This document shows, piece by piece, positions 53,770 through 64,000 of a stretch of 64,000 nt of DNA (its first letter is position 1; each line of letters begins with the position of its first letter). Origin of the DNA: Paragorgia papillata (Eukaryota; Cnidaria; Anthozoa; Scleralcyonacea; Coralliidae); assembly GCA_035771165.1 (NCBI GenBank), contig JAWNZC010000314.1, positions 7,744,001-7,808,000 on the forward strand, written 5' to 3'. The notes under the pieces were generated by a model. That model was given only the letters and a program-made list of their open reading frames with translations, searched no databases and had not been told where the DNA came from. The position numbers and the translations under genes were made by a program.

Positions 53770-55680
53770 GTAACGTAGTGGTGTGGTGAAGTGTAGTGTA
53801 GCGTGCAGCGTGCAGTGTGTAGCGTGTAGTGTGTAGTCTGCAGTGTGCAGCGTGTACTGTGTTGTGTGTAGCGTGAAGTGTGTAGCGTGTAGTGTGCAGT
53901 GTGTAGTGCAGTGTGTGGCGTGTAGTGTGTAGTGTGTAGCGTGCAGCGTGTAGTGTGCAGTGTGCAGCGTGTAGTGTGTAGCGTGCAGTGTGTAGCGTGT
54001 AGCGTGCAGTGTGTAGTATGCAGTGTGCAGCGTGTAGTGTGTAGTATGCAGTGTGCAGCGTGTAGTGTGTAGCGTGTAGCGTGTAGTGTGTAGTATGTAG
54101 TGTGTAGTGTGCAGTGTGTAGTGTGTAGTGTGCAGCGTAGTGTGTAGTGTGTAGTGTACAGTGTGCAGTGTGTAGTGTGCAGCGTGTAGCGTGTAGTGTG
54201 CAGTGTGTAGCGTGTAGTGTGTAGTGTAGAGTGTAGTGTGTAGCGTGTACGCATGTGTAGTGTGCAGTGTGTAGCGTGTAGCGTGCAGTGTGTAGCGTGT
54301 AGCGTGTAGTGTGTAGTGTGCAGTGTGTAGCGTGCAGTGTGTAGCATGTAGTGTGCAGTGTGTAGCGTGTAGTGTGTAGTGTGCAGCGTGCAGTGTGTAG
54401 CGTGTAGTGTGCAGTGTGCAGTGTGTAGCATGTAGTGTGCAGTGTGTAGCGTGTAGTGTGCAGTGTGTAGTGTGCAGTGTGTACCGTGTAGTGTGCAGTG
54501 TGTATCGTGTAGTGTGCAGTGTGCAGTGTGTAGCATGTAGTGTGCAGTGTGTAGCGTGTAGTGTGCAGTGTGTAGTGTGCAGTGTGCAGTGTGTAGCGTG
54601 TAGTGTGCAGTGTGCAGTGTGTAGCATGTAGTGTGCAGTGTGTAGCGTGTAGTGTGCAGTGTGTAGTGTGCAGTGTGCAGTGTGTAGTGTGTAGTGTGCA
54701 GTGTGTAGTGTGCAGTGTGCAGTGTGCAGTGTGTAGCATGTAGTGTGCAGTGTGTAGCATGTAGTGTGCAGTGTGCAGTGTGCAGTGTGTAGCGTGTAGT
54801 GTGCAGTGTGTATCGTGTAGTGTGCAGTGTGTAGCATGTAGTGTGTAGTGTGTAGTGTGCAGTGTGTAGTGTGCAGTGTGCAGTGTGCAGTGTGCAGTGT
54901 GCAGTGTGTAGTGTGCAGTGTGCAGTGTGTATCGTGTAGTGTGCAGTGTGCAGTGTGTAGCATGTAGTGTGCAGTGTGTAGCGTGTAGTGTGTAGTATGC
55001 AGTGTGTAGTGTGTAGTGTGCAGTGTGTAGTGTGTAGTGTGCAGTGTGTATCGTGTAGTGTGCAGTGTGTAGCATGTAGTGTGCAGTGTGTAGCGTGTAG
55101 CGTGCAGTGTGTAGCGTGTAGTGTGCAGTGTGTAGCATGTAGTGTGCAGTGTGTAGCGTGTAGCGTGTAGTGTGCAGTGTGTAGTGTGCAGTGTGTAGTG
55201 TGTAGTGTGTAGTGTGCAGTGTGTAGCGTGTAGTGTGCAGTGTGTAGCGTGTAGTGTGCAGTGTGTAGTGTGCAGTGTGCAGTGTGTAGCGTGTAGTGTG
55301 CAGTGTGTAGCGTGTAGTGTGCAGTGTGTAGTGTGCAGTGTGTAGTGTGTAGTGTGCAGTGTGCAGTGTGTATCGTGTAGTGTGCAGTGTGCAGTGTGTA
55401 GCATGTAGTGTGCAGTGTGTAGCGTGTAGCGTGTAGTGTGCAGTGTGCAGTGTGTAGCGTGTAGTGTGCAGTGTGTAGCATGTAGTGTGCAGTGTGTAGC
55501 GTGCAGTGTGTAGCGTGTAGTGTGCAGTGTGTATCGTGTAGTGTGCAGTGTGCAGTGTGTAGCATGTAGTGTGCAGTGTGTATCGTGTAGTGTGCAGTGT
55601 GTAGTGTGTAGTGTGCAGTGTGTAGTGTGTAGTGTGTAGCGTGTACTGGTAGCGTGTAGTGTGTATGGTGTGGTGTACAG
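53770..55680. repeat. Heptamer minisatellite (GTGTAGT/GTGTAGC/GTGCAGT)n, ~1.9 kb
   Basis: Continuous 7-bp periodicity with three main variants in mixed order, flanked by related GTAATGTAACGTA sequence. It fills intron 2. Three minus-strand frames of 670-845 codons (Tyr-Thr-Leu-His repeats) are pure artefacts. Confidence 0.95.
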
Positions 55681-55990
55681 GAGGAGCTGCCCGCAGGCTA
55701 GGTGTGGCGTGGCGCGGTGCGGCGCGGTGCAGTGCAGTACAGTGTAATGTAACGTAACGTAGTGGTGTAGTGTAATGCAATGTAATGTAATGTGATTGGA
55801 TGTGTTGTAATGCAATGCAATGTGATTGGATGTGATGTGATGCAATGCAAAATGTAATTGAATGTAAAACGTAATGGAATGTCATTTGATTTTATTTGTT
55901 ATGTGGACGCAAATTTTCTGTGCCACCTGCGTCCCTGGGTATGCCTTTTCAAACAAAACTTCATTTGCTTGGACTGGGCCCAGTTATTAC

Positions 55991-56626
55991 CTTGCAAGAT
56001 CCATTGATAAGGAATTCATCAGCGTTACCAATATTCATCAATAGATAAGGTCCAACACTGTTACTCTGTGCACTGACAATCTGTAACAGTCCGTTGCCAT
56101 AATTGATAGGATTTAATCTCAAATCAGCTATGAGGTGGAACGGTTCAAATTTAATACTAATATCTGCTACTGCATACACATCGAGGAAAGGAATTTGAAA
56201 CGTGCCATGAATCTCAATTCCCGCGTCGTAGCTTTTCCCAAAACATCGTTCATTGCCCGCGGGGGAGAAGAAAATACGCACTTCTTCTGGAAATCCCATT
56301 TCAGCGACTTCATCGGGCATTGGTACATTCCTGCCTGTAAACACATTCACAATGTCTTGAAGTAGAAGCCTTGAGAAGTGTATTTCAAAAACAGTAGTGA
56401 GTGGGTTAGCTGTATCGACACAGATTGTAATACCGGCTTCGATAGGAGGACGTGATGGAGGTGTGACTTTGATTTCGCCAGTTAAACCAAAGCTTGGAAG
56501 GAGGGAAACGACGTTGATACCAAGAGCCAAGCCGAGTTTGTAGATTTCGAAGTTTCTGAGTCCAAGTGGTTCACTCCAGTTTCCTTGCATCATCAGTGAA
56601 ATGGTCACCGTGCCGCCAAATGTGAA
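55991..56626 (-). CDS. Exon 2 of beta-rich repetitive secreted protein
   Basis: 212 codons between acceptor tttacag (56626) and donor TGCAAG|gtaata (55991), phase 0 both sides. Strand-rich: FTFGGTVTISLMMQGNW, LGLRNFEIYKLGLALGIN, GLTGEIKVTPP, then ITICVDTANP and an insert with two Cys (ERCFGKSYD), ending LINGSCK. The pattern of alternating hydrophobic strands continues the exon-1 repeats. No known domain is named. Confidence 0.75.
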
Positions 56627-56742
56627 CTGTAAATAACAACAATAGAAGATGGTCATTGTTATGAACATGTTTTTCAAGCTATTTGGACTGCGTTCCCAAG
56701 CGGAAATCAGACTTACGATTGCCAGTATAAGACGCTTTAACC

Positions 56743-57230
56743 ATATTGAGCTACTGAGAATTCAGATAATTTAAACCTATACGTTGAATATGTGTACAAC
56801 CCCGACGACTTTCTGATCAATAGTGAGACACTCTAACCATTGAACTACTGACACTCAGATGATTTAAAGGTAGATTGAATATGACTGTGTACAACTCACA
56901 ACCTTCTGATCACCAGTGAGACGTTCTAATCATTGAGCTACTGCGACTCAGATGGCCGAACGTAGGTTCAATATGTCTACAACCCGCAACCTTCTGATCA
57001 CTGGCGAGACGCTCTAGCTAACCATTGAGTTACTGCGACTCAGATTATTTGAACGTAGGTTGAATATGTGTACAACCCACAACCCTTCTGCATCACCAGT
57101 GAGATGCTCTATGTTATAATCATTGAGCTATTGGGACCCAGATGGCTGAACGTAGATTGAATATGTGTATAGCACACCACCTTCAGATCACTGGTGAAAA
57201 GCTCTAACCGTTAATTGAGCTACTTGGCCT
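56743..57230 (-). repeat. Tandem array of five tRNA-like units (~93-97 bp)
   Basis: Each unit carries, on the minus strand, CAGTAGCTCAATGGTTAGAG (box-A-like) and a GGTTGCGGGTTGTACAC stretch (degenerate box B). The five copies are similar but individually diverged. It lies in intron 1. A single copy is at 35521-35590. Confidence 0.7.
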
Positions 57231-57284
57231 TATAACTAATAACTGAAGATTTGAAGAAAAGGTAAGACAAAATAATACGTCGCA

Positions 57285-57480
57285 GAGCACGCAAACCTAC
57301 ACACGCGCACGCAGACTTACACATGTGCAGATCTACATGTGCGCACGCAGACTTACGCATGCGCAGACCTACATGTGCGCACGCAGACTTACATATGCGC
57401 ACGCAGACCTACACATGAGCACGCCAACCTACACATGCAACGCAAACTTACACATGTGTGGACGTACAGACCTGCACACA
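57285..57480. repeat. Minisatellite, ~22-bp unit
   Basis: Units such as GCGCACGCAGACTTACACATG repeated about eight times with drift, in intron 1 just downstream of exon 1. Confidence 0.8.
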
Positions 57481-57577
57481 TATTTTCACGCAGCTGCACA
57501 CTTATGTACACGCTAATCTATACCGCTTTTCATTTCCCGCGCATGGATACGCTCAGAACATCTAACAGGAAACTCAC

Positions 57578-60103
57578 CGTTAACTCTCCCGTGAAAAGCA
57601 AATCTGCACCCTCGAGTGTGAGGCTGAATACCAAATTCAAACCAAACAGGCGTTTACTGATAATCAATCCCATTGATACAAACTTTCCACCAGTGTTTCC
57701 CAAAGGCAAACCATCGCCCAGGTTGATATCAAGCGTAAATAGTAAATCAGGCAATGTCAGGCTCACATCAATCGATGTTTCACCAGCATCTTTTAGTAAT
57801 TTTCCCATCAAGTCACCTTCACTTGGTTTGAAGCGGGCGAAGATTTTCAGACCATTGGTAACATCACTACCAGTTGCTGCATATCTATCGAAAATAGTTT
57901 TTCCCCAGGTGTATGGGAAAGCCCTAATATTTCTACTAACATACATCACCGCTACCTCTGTTAAGCCAAGTTCACTGAGGAAGCTTATTTCTGGAATGGC
58001 CGAGGCTGACTGAACTGCAAAACCAGCAACGATCGAAGTAGAACCAGCAGAGTTAATGAACGCTATCTCTGCGTCGCTACTGCCGAATAAACTGGTCGTC
58101 GCACCGAATCCTATCATCTTTTCAGACGTTTCACGTTTCAACGTGAACGAAAATACAGGTTCAGACAAAGTGAATCCAGAAATCATTGACGGAAAAGTAT
58201 CCGGGTTGACACTGATCTGAGCAAGAATATCACCGATAGACAAATGACAGTTTGTCCCCGTGCCTTGGAATTTAACTATATTGCTACCAATTTCGGCCTG
58301 GATAAAGATATCACAAGCCGATATCAAGATATGACCCTCCATTTTAAACACCCATGTTTTTTCGGTTGAATTGGCCATGTTGTCAATCTCGACAGTAAAC
58401 TTTAATTGACTAACACTGAAGTCACCGTAGATGGGATAGGTGTTGGGAATGCTTGATTTAATGCTAATTTTATTGAGTTTTCCAGCATCATTGAATGTTA
58501 ATCCAATAAAATCAAGCTGGATCTGTGTGAGTATTGAAAAAGACGCTGTTGGAATGGTAAAACCAAGTGCGGATGAAATATTCTGGATATTGAAGTCCGT
58601 AAATGTAAAAGTAATTTCTTCGTTGGCAAACGGGAATGGAATTCGGACGTCGACTTTTGGGGATACGTTTTCTCCCGATCCAATGGAAACTGTTCCAGTT
58701 ATCAAACCAGAAACATCTGAACTATTTTCTGTTTTAGTATAAGTCATTTCGAATTTCAAGTCGGAGATTGTAATTATGTCGTCAAAGAATACTATTGGTT
58801 CGGTCATTTCTAACTTGATCTGTAAGCTCGACAAACTCCACCCAGAACTTTCAATTTTGGTCGCTCCGATATCGAGTAAAGACACGCTAATAGCCAGAGG
58901 GTCGAAACTGATGAAGGTCGGCCAGTTGCTCAGAGTGCTATCATCACCATCACCCGAAATAAGGTTTGAATCGGTTGGTAGAAATGCATTTATGACTTTT
59001 CTTAATGTCAGGTCACCTCCTTGGGATAATGTGAGACGAATTTCTGTTGGGGTTATAACGATGGAAATTGAGACAATTACATCAATGATTGAGACTTCAA
59101 ACGTTGCTATGACGCCTTTTCTATAAGGAAGATCAAAGATGTCTTTATAACCAACATCGAGTAGAACCAAAGGTGAATCAATCTGCTGAGTTGAGATACA
59201 CAAGGCCAAATTTGTCACCAACGCATTACCAATAACAGGTACAGAGCTGATGTCCATTTCAAATAAATCATTGAACATTTGCGAGATGGAGAAACTTTTG
59301 GTGAATACAGCAATTGTGACTGCTGTTGGAGCATCATTTTGACTATTAATAAGCAAGTTGACTTCAAACGGCTCCCAATCTAGGATACGAATTTGACCAC
59401 CGAATAGAAAACCATATCCGTCAGTAAACACGGCCTTGACTCGCGGATCTTCAATGGCAAATGTATCGAAGTTGGCTTCCGTCAACGATGACTCCAGGCC
59501 AGTCTCAGGGAGAAACGAACCACTTGTTTGAAATAACTGTGCAATATCAGACGCGTTTAAACTGTCTGAAGAGGAAGCGTCGAGATAGTAACCGTCATCA
59601 TTGCGAATGATACTAACATCGATAACAATAGATCCGATAGTCAGAGAGGCCGAAATATCAAACCTCCATGTTTCGGAATGGGTAGAGACGAAGGATAGGT
59701 CGAGACGCAGGTTGGAGATAGTGAGTATACCAGGAATAATCGAAACTGGAGTGGCATAAGACGCTTGGATGTCGACTTTCTTGCTTGCAATGTCGAAGGC
59801 CAGTGATCTGATGATGATGTTCTCTAGGACCACGAAACCATCCGAAGAAGTACTCATATCAAAGTTGCCTTGGCCTTCAGGAAGAATAAGTTGAAGGAGG
59901 TTACCCATGTTTATACAATCCATAGGATCTGAGATGACTTGGAATGTTGTTTCTACTTTTGAGACGGTCGCAGAGCACTGGTCGTTGATCTTAAATTGAC
60001 CCGTGACGGAATCCAGAGATGGATTTTGAAGGAACGTATCCAGCGATGGAAGAGTTGGAAGAGACGACACTAAGTTAAAAGTATAAAGAATAAATATAAA
60101 CAA
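57578..60103 (-). CDS. Exon 1 of a large beta-rich repetitive, probably secreted protein
   Basis: The 842-codon exon ends TTAACG|gtgagt (57578). It starts either with an ATG at 60103 giving a signal-like MFIFILYTFNLVSS, or at an acceptor (ttttaacttag, ~60062) with an earlier signal exon; I cannot decide. The protein is built of several repeats of ~150-200 residues with alternating strands (ILTISNLRLDLSF...TWRFDISASLTIG; IITISDLKFEMTY...SGLITGTVSIG; LLFTGELTVSF). Cys are few. With exons 2-6 (all phases fit) the product is about 1307 residues. Repeated beta-structure without catalytic motifs suggests an extracellular structural, adhesive or lipid-binding role; no family is identified. Confidence 0.78.
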
Positions 60104-61375
60104 TTTGTGCTAGCACTGCAACCACTATGTTAGGAAACATGATTTTAATTGTGTATCACTTTATGTATCGTATATATTATAATTGGTTTGAATTCAAAGT
60201 AGCCCACAGGAAACTCATGATTATGATTGTATTTTGATTAAAAATGACGTACAGTAAATATCTCTGCACCTGCACAAATAGCGTATGTGTGTATCAGTGA
60301 CATTTTAATTTAGAATTATAATTTATGTATACGTGTAATGTATTTTGGTTTACCAAGTTGCTCTTAATGTCAATCGACTAGATTTAAATCATGATTGTAT
60401 CTTGGGCAAGACAAACAGTACGGTGAGATTCATTATTTTTGCCTTTGCCTTAGGCAGGATCTCGGTTTATGGTCTTGTTTGTTCATCTGCTCTGAGCAAG
60501 TCATGTACTTCGTTATCTTATTAATGTAATATGATTGTATAGTCATATAGTCAGTAGTTTTTCCTTTCTATTCATGTATAATTGTTTAGCTTAATTATTA
60601 GTATTAATTATTAGTCTTTAAGTTAGTTTTTCGTCACATGTAAACAATTGAAGCCAACACCTTCTTTGGCCGAGTGATAATCTTGGTACTATTCTTCGTG
60701 CCTGTCTCTGATAGGTCTTCTTTGATTAAACCAAAGTCAACAAGTGACAATCACACTGTTTACCCGCCAAAAGCATAAAACGAGCTGCTTCACTCCGAGC
60801 AGTTCAGTTGACACTCGGGCACGAACAGAGAAGGCAAAGAACCCGAGCTTACAGCTGCCCACAGAGTTGACATCACCAGAAGAAGAGTGAATTAAGAAGA
60901 TCCTCTATAGAGTTGAACTTTAAGCCAGTTACGTCGTTCTGTATCGCATTTTGTTGTCGTTGCTTCGAATAAAGATCCTCTAGCTACCTCACCTGTGCGT
61001 TGTTCCTACTATCTCTCTACACGAGCTAAACACTTCCTAATAACTATACTACTATATAATGTCACCCCCCCCCCCCCTACTTGTTTTTAGACCTCATTCA
61101 GCTAGCTTCATCTTAACTCATTCCTGTCCGAGGGCTTCCCCAGAGGTGGCGTTAGCCAGAATAAAATACTAAAGACCAATTTGGACAGGAAAGAGTTAAA
61201 CGGTTTTTTTTACTTGTGCATGTTTATATCGTATATTATTATTTAATGTATATAGTAGACAACAATCCGCAGTAATCAGCGTCAGCTGTTGCGGTGTTCC
61301 AGCCTAGCTTGTATCTATTTATGGCCAAGGTAAAGTTAAATAAAATAAAGTGAAATAAATATATATTGTCGAATG
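60104..61375. other. Upstream region with an LTR-like segment
   Basis: No ORF with gene features. The segment ~60640-61030 has TATA-like AAGCATAAAACGAGC, a cap-like region, AATAAAG at ~60969 and ends CTCTCTACACGAGCTAAACA, which resembles a solo LTR. A C-run is at 61067-61077 and a repeat related to 811-1038 near 61115-61200. Confidence 0.35.
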
Positions 61376-61379
61376 GGGA

Positions 61380-61505
61380 GCACGGGTGGCGTGTGCTGTT
61401 AGCGCATTGCCTCTCACTGTTGCAGCCTGCAGGCCAAACCAAAGGCCGGTTAGACGGGGTTAGTACTCGGATGGGTGACCGCTTGGGAGTAACCCCATTG
61501 TCGAA
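61380..61505 (+). repeat. 5S-rRNA-like SINE remnant
   Basis: GGTTAGTACTCGGATGGGTGACCGCTTGGGA (61458-61488) matches the conserved 3' half of metazoan 5S rRNA, while the 5' part has drifted. A shorter relative (GGGTTAGTACTTGG) is near 44408. Such 5S-headed repeats are SINE3-type; this is not an intact 5S gene. Confidence 0.6.
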
Positions 61506-61844
61506 CTTGGAACTCATGTGAGTAGAGTTTAGTTGGTCTCTCCTGTGCTTCGAGGGTTTTTCGCTGGGTTCTCCAGTTTTCCTCCCTTCGAAAAACTCAA
61601 CGCCTAGGTCTTAGCTGTGATTCGTGGTCTGACAATCTGACATGTGTCGTATGGAAGCTGCCTGGAGCGCCTTTGATATGCTTTCGACTCGACCACGTTG
61701 GAATTCAATATGTAAATTGCTGTTGAAAAACACTTTGTGGGAAGAAGTAATTAAAATATTTAATGTAACCATTCCATCACGTATTATACTGTACGCGACT
61801 CAACTGCATGACATCTTTTAATAGTAATATACCATGATTGACTC

Positions 61845-62110
61845 GGTTTCTTTTGTTCTCACCGGATAATTTAATCTCTTATTTCCCCCCAACAGGGGAA
61901 ATTTCTAATTTTCCCCTCACTAGCATGCATGACCAAACATCCAAACAGTACTCTCTTTTACACAACAAAGAAATGCATATTATTATAATCATGGTACAAA
62001 CCATGATTAAAAGTACAAACTACGGCCCTCGGGACTTCCACAAACCCTCCCTCGGCTTTTGCATGGGACATTTAATCACTATTTCCCTCCTGTCATGGTA
62101 TTACTTTGTC
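61845..62110. repeat. Foldback repeat related to 3307-3420
   Basis: TTTAATCTCTTATTTCCC and the inverted ATTTAATCACTATTTCCC, with ATGGTATTACTTT flanks. Degraded copy. Confidence 0.5.
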
Positions 62111-62359
62111 TTATACTAAACAATTTTTGTAGGCAACCATGTGAACGATAAAACATGGTGTATATATAGTGCTACTCTGGTTAAAAGTAAAAAATAAGCC
62201 ATTTCCCTATTATAAACTAAGGTTATACCACAACACTTGTAGATATCTCTTAAAATAAGTTAAAAGAAACTATATGGGGTCAGTGCCGGGTATCTCCCCG
62301 AAATTAGAATTCTAGAGTAATATATGGCGTAACCGTCATATATTTATTTCTAACCTTAA

Positions 62360-62585
62360 GCCCTAATCAAACGAAACGCAAGTCATCGCAAGTTGGCAGT
62401 CACGCTATCTCAGCCAGCCGCTCTGAATAGTTTCCCAAAAATATCATGTACCGTGACAAAGTTAAAACTTGTTTAAAACACTCATGAAACCTTTATTTTG
62501 TTAATTTGGGTGTTTGAACGACCGCCACAGAAATTCTGACTGCTAACTTGCGATGACTTGCGTTCTCGTTTGATTAGGGCTTTAA
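62360..62585. repeat. Foldback MITE
   Basis: AGCCCTAATCAAACGAAACG and GCAAGTCATCGCAAGTTGGCAG recur inverted, ending TTTGATTAGGGCT. Confidence 0.8.
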
Positions 62586-62599
62586 AGAAACCGTTAAGA

Positions 62600-64000
62600 T
62601 TAGAGAGGAACTAACTATATATACATGCTTTTTTTTCAATTCGATGATAAAAAAAATAGAAAAAAATTTATGATCGGATTCTCTATAAGGTTAAAAAATG
62701 TATATACAAGGTAAAAAAAGGTATAAAAACGTTAAAAACAAACGTTTTTGATCTACTTGATCATCTTCAGGTTTACAAAGCATCAAGAAATATACAAGTT
62801 TTATACATTTATTGGTACCCTAATTTAAAAAAACTTACAAATTTGTGAACTTGCGCTTTCACTTGTACTGTGAGTGTGGCGGATAATTACAAAGAGTATT
62901 GCAAAGCGAATGATCTGGAGAAGAGCCATTATCGATGAAAACAGCTCTTGTACTGCTGTTGCTTGCCCGTTAACTGCTGTAACGTTTTGCCTTTGTTTGT
63001 CAAAGTACGGTTGATTTAAAAAGACATAGAACCTGACTTTTTGAATATGAATTTACAGGTGATATGATTACGTGATTAAAAAAACAGCAAAAATCAATGA
63101 ACATTAATCAAAAAGTGTTTGAAACTTATCATGTGTAATAAAGCGTAAAAAACTAAAAACAATTGAAAACAAGCTGCTTAATTATAGATCACAAGAAATT
63201 GATAACAAAAACCATATTCTTTAATCGAAAGCTATAAACAAAAATTATGAAAGATGTATAGTATAGTATACTATAGAACAAATATATATGACTAGTTTTA
63301 AATGTGTGTTTTTTTGTTTTTTTGTTTTTTTGTTTGTTTGTTTGTTTGTTTTGTTTGTTAGTTATATTTATTTACTGCTTAAATATTTTTAGTTTGACCC
63401 AGTCAACAGGATTTATAATTAAATACTTTTTACAACATAGATGTATAATAGACCTTATTCATAAATGGCCGACGATTTGAAATCCTTTTATATGTATATA
63501 AATTAGCCCCTCTGACCTCGTTTTAGCGTGAAGATTATGTATATTTACAGGAAGCTCCTCTCACTATTAGTGAGCGGAGCTTCCTGTATAAATATTAATA
63601 TAAATTAAAAAAAGAAAAGCACTGTGTTTTACGGCCCGTTGTTACCCGAGGCAAACCAAGCTTTAAAACTAATTACTCAACTTGACATTTATCATTTTTA
63701 AGGAACTGGTAATTCAGCGAGCCATCCTCACAGATTGAAATTCTATTTATCATCCTTCCTAACTTATATACCACATTTTATTTGATAAAACACCATTTTC
63801 TTTCTCCATAAATTAACATTAGAACTAGATAATAGGTTTAAATATATTTCCCAATTGCAAATAATATTACTTTTGTAATGAAGAGAATAATTTCATTATT
63901 TTACAAGTGTTTTGCATCATGTACAGTCAATTTGCAATTGAAAAATGAAGTAAAATATCTTATGATTTCAACAGCACCATATATCTTCATATTACACAAT
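62600..64000. other. AT-rich gene-less end of window
   Basis: No ORF of note. It contains a (TTTG)n run (63308-63358), a fragment of the 34413-34604 MITE (63450-63540) and a short inverted repeat AGGAAGCTCC/GGAGCTTCCT (63549-63587). Confidence 0.5.

Noticed and set aside
53348..55885. 845-codon minus-strand frame of Tyr-Thr-Leu-His repeats
   Set aside because: Heptamer satellite read through in an intron; only its last ~100 codons (53352-53659) are a real exon with a splice acceptor.
61458..61488. A genuine 5S rRNA gene
   Set aside because: Only the 3' half is conserved; the 5' half and internal control spacing are lost.

Overview
The window is animal genomic DNA, most likely from a cnidarian. 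That assignment is an inference from spliced genes with GT-AG introns, EGF-like and ENDOD1-like secreted proteins, very dense MITE, SINE and minisatellite content, and overall repeat style; no marker gene fixes the species. It is not prokaryotic, despite the compact block of intron-less genes in the first half.

The main find is a complete Polinton/Maverick-type element (an endogenous, virus-like giant transposon) at 7058-28467, 21,410 bp long. It has the family's AG...CT ends, 338-bp terminal inverted repeats with no difference that I found, and a perfect 6-bp target duplication (CAGGGC at 7052-7057 and 28468-28473). All its main genes are uninterrupted, so it looks young. It encodes a protein-primed type B DNA polymerase, a DDE (rve) integrase, an A32-like packaging ATPase, a candidate major capsid protein, a candidate penton/minor capsid protein and several small membrane proteins. 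Less expected contents are: an AEP-type primase with a PriCT-2-like tail plus a second stand-alone PriCT-2-like protein; two fibre-like proteins with a common N-terminal anchor (one with a concanavalin/LamG-like head, one with a long collagen shaft and a C1q/TNF-like head); two genes carrying three copies of a SAP-like plus NUMOD1-like module; a predicted myristoylated protein; C2H2 zinc-finger proteins; and a two-gene minus-strand unit I do not recognise. I found no adenain-like maturation protease. Regulation looks virus-like: most starts sit in an (A)ATAAATG-type context, gene 3' ends carry stem-loops, and a 17-bp motif (GTCC...GGAC) occurs 51-66 bp before three genes.

The Polinton is nested in the 3' end of an older LINE: the end of a reverse-transcriptase ORF lies just left (6802-6942) and the matching 3' end with a (CTAA)n tail just right (28468-28575). 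Host exons on the minus strand lie on both sides: EGF-like and ENDOD1-like nuclease exons (5743-1329) and a serine-protease homologue (32942-30770). Both enzyme-like domains lack key catalytic residues. The left group has no visible 5' end and the right group no visible 3' end, so they may be one gene whose intron holds the Polinton; this is a hypothesis.

The right half (28.6-64 kb) is repeat-rich host DNA: foldback MITEs, tRNA-like and 5S-like SINEs, a broken RLE-type LINE (44.46-46.27 kb) ending in (AAT)n, and minisatellites of many unit types. Two more minus-strand host genes are there: a single-exon secreted coiled-coil-like protein (40549-41313), and a six-exon gene (60103-46987) whose exon phases join perfectly into about 1307 residues of repetitive beta-rich sequence. 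Its introns are filled by satellites and transposons.
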